From contig CAJNOI010000006.1 of assembly GCA_905250115.1 (NCBI GenBank), forward strand, positions 911,526 through 975,525: DNA of 64,000 nt. The letters are read 5' to 3'. The translations under genes and the position numbers were made by a program. The notes under the pieces were generated by a model. The model was not told where the DNA came from, ran no database searches, and saw nothing but the letters and a program-made list of their open reading frames with translations. Source of the DNA: Adineta steineri (taxonomy: Eukaryota > Rotifera > Eurotatoria > Adinetida > Adinetidae). This document shows, one piece after another, positions 58,868 to 64,000 of the stretch (the first letter of the stretch is position 1; every line of letters starts with the position of its first letter).

Positions 58868-61763
58868 ATGATGAATATGAAAGTTGTATTTCTACTACTA
58901 CTACTACTATTGACATTCAAATGGGAAACATTAGCGATGAAGTATGAATCGAAGGAAGAGAACCATGATCTTAAAGTAGCACTTAGCGATAACTTTATCA
59001 TCGGCGTTTCGAATCTTCGAAAAACTTATATTTTTTATTCGATATCGAATGTAGTTCAAAATTCATCATGTATTATTAACAATCCACATAACGAACTTAA
59101 TATCTACGGTCTCTCAGTCTTAACAATGGACCAAAATAATATTATCTCTTTCGTTCAACTTGCCGAAAATAAGACATCTAAATCTATTGTAGTAACTCGA
59201 ATTACTGTGAATCTAACGGTATGTTATAATAATCCAAAACTACACCCTGTTTTTCGTCATACGACAGTATGGAACGAAGGTCATCAGGAACATATGTTTC
59301 TAAAAGTTGATCCACAGGAAAAATTTGCCTACGTCTTTGCCGATGCATTTATGCTTTCTTATGATTTATTTACCGATCAAGTCAATCAAATTAACAAAAC
59401 TAATTCTATCGTTTTCGGTAACAGTTATGGATCGTGTACTCCTTATGCATTTGATCTAAAAAATGATTGGGCTGCTGTTGTAGGATTTCATTCAATTGAA
59501 AATTATTCTCGAAGTAAACAATGCCTTTATATATTTGAACTTCAACCACTGCGTATAATTAATGTAAGTGCTATTGATGAGAACGATATTCAAGGAACTG
59601 AAAGAACTAGCTACACTCAAGATTATAAAATGTCACTTTCAATTAATCCTTCAGGAACGACAATAGCTATTGGTGACGGTCAGCTAAATAAAGTGACAAT
59701 TGGATATATGAGTGGTAATGAATCATTTCGATTTGTTTCAAAATTTCATGAGATTAGTGAATCCGAAAATTGGAACGGTTTTGGTCATTCAATTAGCTGG
59801 CTCAATGATGATGAAACACTCGCTGTTCTCATGCTTAAATCAACGAATAACAGTTCGATGAAATCGGAAATTCAAGTATATAAAAACATATTTCTTAATC
59901 GAACTCATGATTCAATTGTACCTAGTTTTGTTATCCCGAATAATCAACAGACCTTGAGTGGTATTCAACGCTCAAATTCGCGGCGCAAATTTTCTTTTCG
60001 TCGTATTCGAACACGCTCGAACAATTTATTAATCCAGGTAAAAAATGGTGATATCGTGTATATTCCATCTGCTGATGCCGGCTTCTGTTCTATGAAGCTC
60101 GTATTAACTAACTCGCTAAACCTGTATGTCATGCAACCAAGACCATGTGTAAGTGGATCTTTTAAGAATACATCTGGTCCTGGTCCGTGCATGATTTGTC
60201 CACCACGTACAAAAAATCCTGGAAATTATTCGGCAATTCAATGTCGACCTTGTAATGCAACTGCGTTTTGTCCATTGGGCGCTAGTGATGAAGTCAATTT
60301 AACTGACTTTAATTCGTATAATCAAACATTTAGTTATCCGGATACACCTATTATCGATGACTACGATGATTTATTATTATTAAAATTTTTTTCTACTAAT
60401 ATGAAATGGAATTGTTTGATTTTTACACCTCTTTTCTGGACTCTAATGGCTACAATACTATGTCTAATGGTGTGGGTTATTATGTTTCTTACTAAACGAC
60501 GACGTCCAACTCTGATCGATATCTACCGTCAACGAGCAAAGACCGTTTTCAAACATACGGATCTTATTGGAGAAGGAGAACGATGGATTGGTGGTCTCGT
60601 ATCAATCGTCATTTTTACTATTATCATATATTGTTCTATATTTGCTATTTTTTACTTCTCTTCATATCCTATCGAGAAAGCAGAGGCAGTCGACAAAGCA
60701 TGTGATAACAATCAACGAAATTCGAAATTTGACAATGCACTTCAACTACCCTTACCTGAACCTGATGGTACTTATTGGAAAATATTCGATATGCTCAACA
60801 AACAACCGTTTACTATGACTATACATCTGGTAAATACACGAGCTCAATGTAATGATATCATTGCTGAACGTAACAGACGTACAGGTACTCCTTTATCAAG
60901 AGTCGAAACAAATTGTACACTGTCAACAAATAATGTTAGTGGTTCGTTTAGTTTTGGTCTGCCTACTCATAAGTCCTTTGTTCGAGTTGGTATCAATGGG
61001 CCGTACTTTATCGGAGCACTTCGTCTTTGTCTACATGGAAAATCCTATAACGAAACTGAAGATTACGCAGTACATGAATTGCACGAACTTGATGTATGTA
61101 CTCTTTTCTATGCAAATAATCAAACTATTGCACGCTCGACTGATTTCGTCGTACGTCTTATCAAAGTTATTAATATAACAAAACCACTAAACCGAAATGA
61201 TAGAACATCATACGGAGGAATTTGGGCTCCATTTATTACATATACCGATATTCTCTCGGATGAATTATATTTTGCAGAAAAGGGAGAATATTTGCGATAT
61301 TCTTCTAAGCAACAGACTATTAATATTCATTTTGAAGAAGAAATCTATTTTGTTCAAAACAATCAAGCACCCATTATTCGTCGAGGCGCACTTTTCTTTC
61401 ATACCGTTCTCTTTAGTTTTTCACTTATAGAAATATTTGCGATGATTTTTCTTTTTTACAAACTCTGGTTTCACCCCATTCATCAACGTATTCAAAGACC
61501 TCAAGATGATCTAGCTATAGATGTAAGTTTTTTTCTGGTCCTTGAAATCTTTTACATCATGAAACAATAGTATTTCATAACTACTTAACATTTTTTTTCA
61601 GATGAATTCACAGTTATCACGATCATCGAAGCTTCGACCGTCATATACGAGCAAGAGTGCAAAGTGGCGTTGGAACCGAAAAGTGGAGACCAATCAAAAC
61701 ATTCAACAACGCCAACATACAAAGAATGGTGCGAAAAATTTCAATCAAGTCAGAAGTTGTTGA
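58868..61763 (+). CDS. Large three-pass membrane protein with Cys-rich module, unrecognised family
   Basis: Two exons (58868-61522, 61602-61763), 938 residues. I do not recognise a named family. Visible parts: signal peptide with a long leucine run (MKVVFLLLLLLLTFKW); ~400-residue N-glycosylation-rich ectodomain with repeated beta-strand blocks (FAYVFADAFMLSYDLFTD, MSLSINPSGTTIAIGDGQ, GHSISWLNDDETLAVLML) suggesting a beta-propeller; a Cys-rich segment (~427-474, PGPCMICPPRTKNPGNYSA, QCRPCNATAFCPLG) like the GCC2/GCC3 ephrin-receptor-like module; TM1 (~513-545); a basic loop; TM2 (~573-600); a second ectodomain of ~240 residues with several cysteines; TM3 (~841-868); and a basic cytoplasmic tail. 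The ATG is the first of three closely spaced in-frame Mets after an acceptor at ~58840. Confidence 0.8.
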
Positions 61764-62068
61764 ACACTTGGTGTAGGACTGGAGGGTGTTACACTCCCAA
61801 CACCCCCTTCCCCTCTCCTGATTAGATGAATATTTTGTTCTATTTTTTTTTTAAAATTATTGTAACCTATAAAAATAACACAGAACAGAACATAAATATA
61901 ACAACAGAGTTTTTCATCGACATATGCGCAGTGAACGACTAAAATGTAACTCAAATCTTTAAAGTACGAGAAAAATAAACTATAAAGAACAAGCTATGGT
62001 AACCGGCAGAGAAAAAAAATCTGTTATTCTAATAACATTATTTGTTGTCAGCTAGATGAAATTACACG
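61764..62068. other. Intergenic gap with a small GC hairpin
   Basis: GGGTGTT (61784-61790) and AACACCC (61799-61805) can form a 7-bp stem just after the membrane-protein stop. The rest is AT-rich. A short upstream open frame (ATGAAATTACACGATGAGTGA) precedes and overlaps the ATG of the next gene. Confidence 0.55.
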
Positions 62069-64000
62069 ATGAGTGATTTGATTACTGAGCATTGTACTAC
62101 ACTTGAAACATGGAAACAAAATAGTGAATATTATAAACAAGATGATGATATTTTAAATGATTTGGATACTGAATTACTTCGTCTGAAGTCATCAAATATT
62201 GTCATTTTTCGTCAGGAATTAAATAAGGTAGTTACATTATTATGTACTAACGTTATTTATCTCAATGAAACAATACTAACATTTCTTCGTGATTATTTTA
62301 TTGAATTATTTCAACAATGGCGTGAATTAACTTATTTTAATGATTCAAATGATTCTAATATATTCGAAAATTTATCAATAATATTTACAAATCTGTGTTA
62401 CTCTAATCAATTAGAGAAAACATCTTTAATTGAAGAGTTTTGTGAATGTCTAAATACAATTGCTCGTATGGGACAACCTATGTTTACAAATTCACATATT
62501 CCTGTTATAAATCGGCTACTTAATAGTTATCTCAATATTGAAAGTCATAATAAAAGTCAACTTATCGAAAATTCATTATTTAGAGTTGTTATAATAAAAT
62601 GTCTTTGTGTTTCTTATACAGTTGAAATCTTTAATCAATTGAAAAGATCAGCAAAATCTGAAGAACGTTCTCTACCTGAAACATTTGTCTTCTCAGTATT
62701 ATTACATTACGTTTCATGTTTGAGTACAAACCAACTTGAACAAAATGCACCTGATTTACGTAAACATTTACTTCCATCAATATATGATTTACTTAATGAT
62801 TATGCAGTATCACTTACAGATTGGTCTAATTCAGCTATTAATATCCTTACAGATGTAACTACTACATTTCTTTATCGCGTAGACATGACTATGCCGCACG
62901 ATGAAGATTTTGAAGTACAAGTTTCTATAATCAACGTTGCTATTCAAATCGTATTAGGACAATGTCGATCAGCAAAACTTCATCAAAATTGTATTCAGTA
63001 TGTTTACACAGGAACATTGTCGGATAACGTATTGGATTATTTAAAAAGTCAAAAATTAACACAAACAATGTTGAAATTATGTACTATGTATAAAGATGAA
63101 GCAGAAATTCAATTTAATATCTATCGAATATTAGCAGCAATAATGACAGAAGATGATATTAAACGACTTGATGATCCAGGAGCTATAGCTAAAGTATTTC
63201 TTGATCATTTAAGAGAAGTAATGAATTGGGTAGGATGGGAAGTACGATTGAAAAACTTATTATCGAGTTTAAAAAGTAAGTTTATCTATGTATTAATCTC
63301 ATTATTTAATTATTTTCTTTAATAGTCTTATTACAGCATGATCAAATTCGTGATGAAGTATATAAACAAGATGGCATACAACTTTTTATTAAATGTGCAA
63401 CTAAGACTAAATTTGAGGCACTTGTTCAACAGCGAGCACTTGAAAACCTGTTAATAATGTCATTTGATAAAAATGTTTGTAAAAATTTAAAAGAAAATAC
63501 TAGTTTTATTGAATATATTACAACAGTATCTAAAAATCCTACACAATCTGATTTGTAACGAGCAGCTGAAAGTTTATTATGGATATTAACCAAAGATGAA
63601 ACAACAGAAGTCTCACAAACGAATCAATCTTCAGAAACAACATATGATATTATGATTAGTTATTCACATAAAGATAAAGATCTATGTTTTCAACTTTATG
63701 ATCGTTTACAAAAAGATAATTTTCGTGTATGGTTAGATCGTGAACAAATGCATGGAACACCTTTAGAAGCGATGTCTAATGCAATTGAAAACTCTGAATT
63801 TGTATTTATTTGTATGTCTGATGGATATAAACAAAGTGGATATTGTAAAATGGAAGCATATTATGCATTAGAACGACAACGTTGTATAATTCCATTAGTT
63901 ATGAAATCCCAATATCGGCCTGATGGATGGCTTGGCATTGTTGTTACAGGTAGAATGCGTATTGATTTTCCGAAATATGGTTTTGATGATGCTTACGATA
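62069..64000 (+). CDS. ARM-repeat plus TIR protein (SARM1-like), runs off the window
   Basis: Exon 1 is 62069-63275 and exon 2 starts at 63326; the 3' end lies beyond 64000. The first ~480 residues are all-helical armadillo/HEAT-like repeats (e.g. ILTFLRDYFIELFQQW, VVIIKCLCVSYTVEIFNQL, AEIQFNIYRILAAIM, RALENLLIMSFDKNVC). A TIR domain follows from about 63643 (YDIMISYSHKDKDLCFQLYD, WLDREQMHGTP, FVFICMSDGYKQSGYCKMEA). The Glu in CKMEA aligns with the catalytic Glu of the SARM1 NAD+ hydrolase (in KEIVTAL), suggesting NADase ability. An in-frame stop separates the ARM and TIR parts, so this copy may make only an ARM protein or be inactive. SAM domains of true SARM1 are not seen. ARM-TIR genes fit a lineage-expanded family. 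Confidence 0.78.

Noticed and set aside
1-64000. Intact transposon or retroelement coding sequence
   Set aside because: I saw no transposase, reverse transcriptase, integrase or long terminal repeats anywhere in the window; the only element-like insertion is the intron piece near 13.2 kb.

Overview
This is AT-rich animal nuclear DNA with many short GT-AG introns (about 45-80 nt) and animal-only gene families: dishevelled, Cys-loop receptor, SLC24 exchanger, STRA6, ninjurin, SYK-type tandem SH2. Two decayed fragments, an ARM-TIR gene and an ADP-ribosyltransferase/MORN gene resemble families I associate with bdelloid rotifers. A bdelloid rotifer is my best guess, but that is inference. Exon limits below come from GT-AG signals plus unbroken reading frame; for most genes the joined exons sum to a whole number of codons.

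Layout. 0.1-6.4 kb: neuronal calcium sensor, nicotinic-like receptor subunit and cyclophilin on the minus strand, then divergently RAD51. 6.4-9.9 kb: no gene seen. 9.9-15.0 kb: a nine-exon gene joining a C-type lectin-like domain, an EGF domain and a complete STRA6-like retinol-receptor region. 15.2-19.5 kb: two paralogous GPCRs, head to head. 21.1-32.6 kb: a compact plus-strand run: dishevelled, ARMC7, LTO1, an LRR-Ig membrane protein, RMI1, NAA60 and dicistronic MOCS2A/MOCS2B. Some gaps are very short and end in splice acceptors at the next ATG, as expected for an operon resolved by spliced-leader trans-splicing. 32.7-34.9 kb: SLC24-type exchanger, tail to tail with MOCS2. 34.9-38.1 kb: no gene seen. 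38.1-40.5 kb: TOMM70. 42.0-46.2 kb: a ninjurin gene with three candidate first exons and three phase-matched alternative last exons. 46.7-48.7 kb: decayed copies (extended-synaptotagmin SMP fragment; F-box/LRR-like gene). 49.5-54.0 kb: an ART-MORN gene followed by a 159-bp tandem array of MORN exon-intron units. 55.1-56.2 kb: truncated SYK/ZAP70-like tandem-SH2 gene on the minus strand. 58.9-61.8 kb: large unrecognised three-pass membrane protein. 62.1 kb to the window end: ARM-repeat plus TIR gene resembling SARM1.

How the genes relate. RAD51 and RMI1 both act in homologous recombination. MOCS2A and MOCS2B are the two subunits of molybdopterin synthase. The right third holds families tied to lytic cell death, NAD+ use and immune signalling (ninjurin, ART, TIR, tandem SH2) among decayed and repetitive DNA, whereas the middle is conserved housekeeping genes. 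The strongest leads are the lectin-EGF-STRA6 fusion and the ninjurin alternative-exon arrangement.
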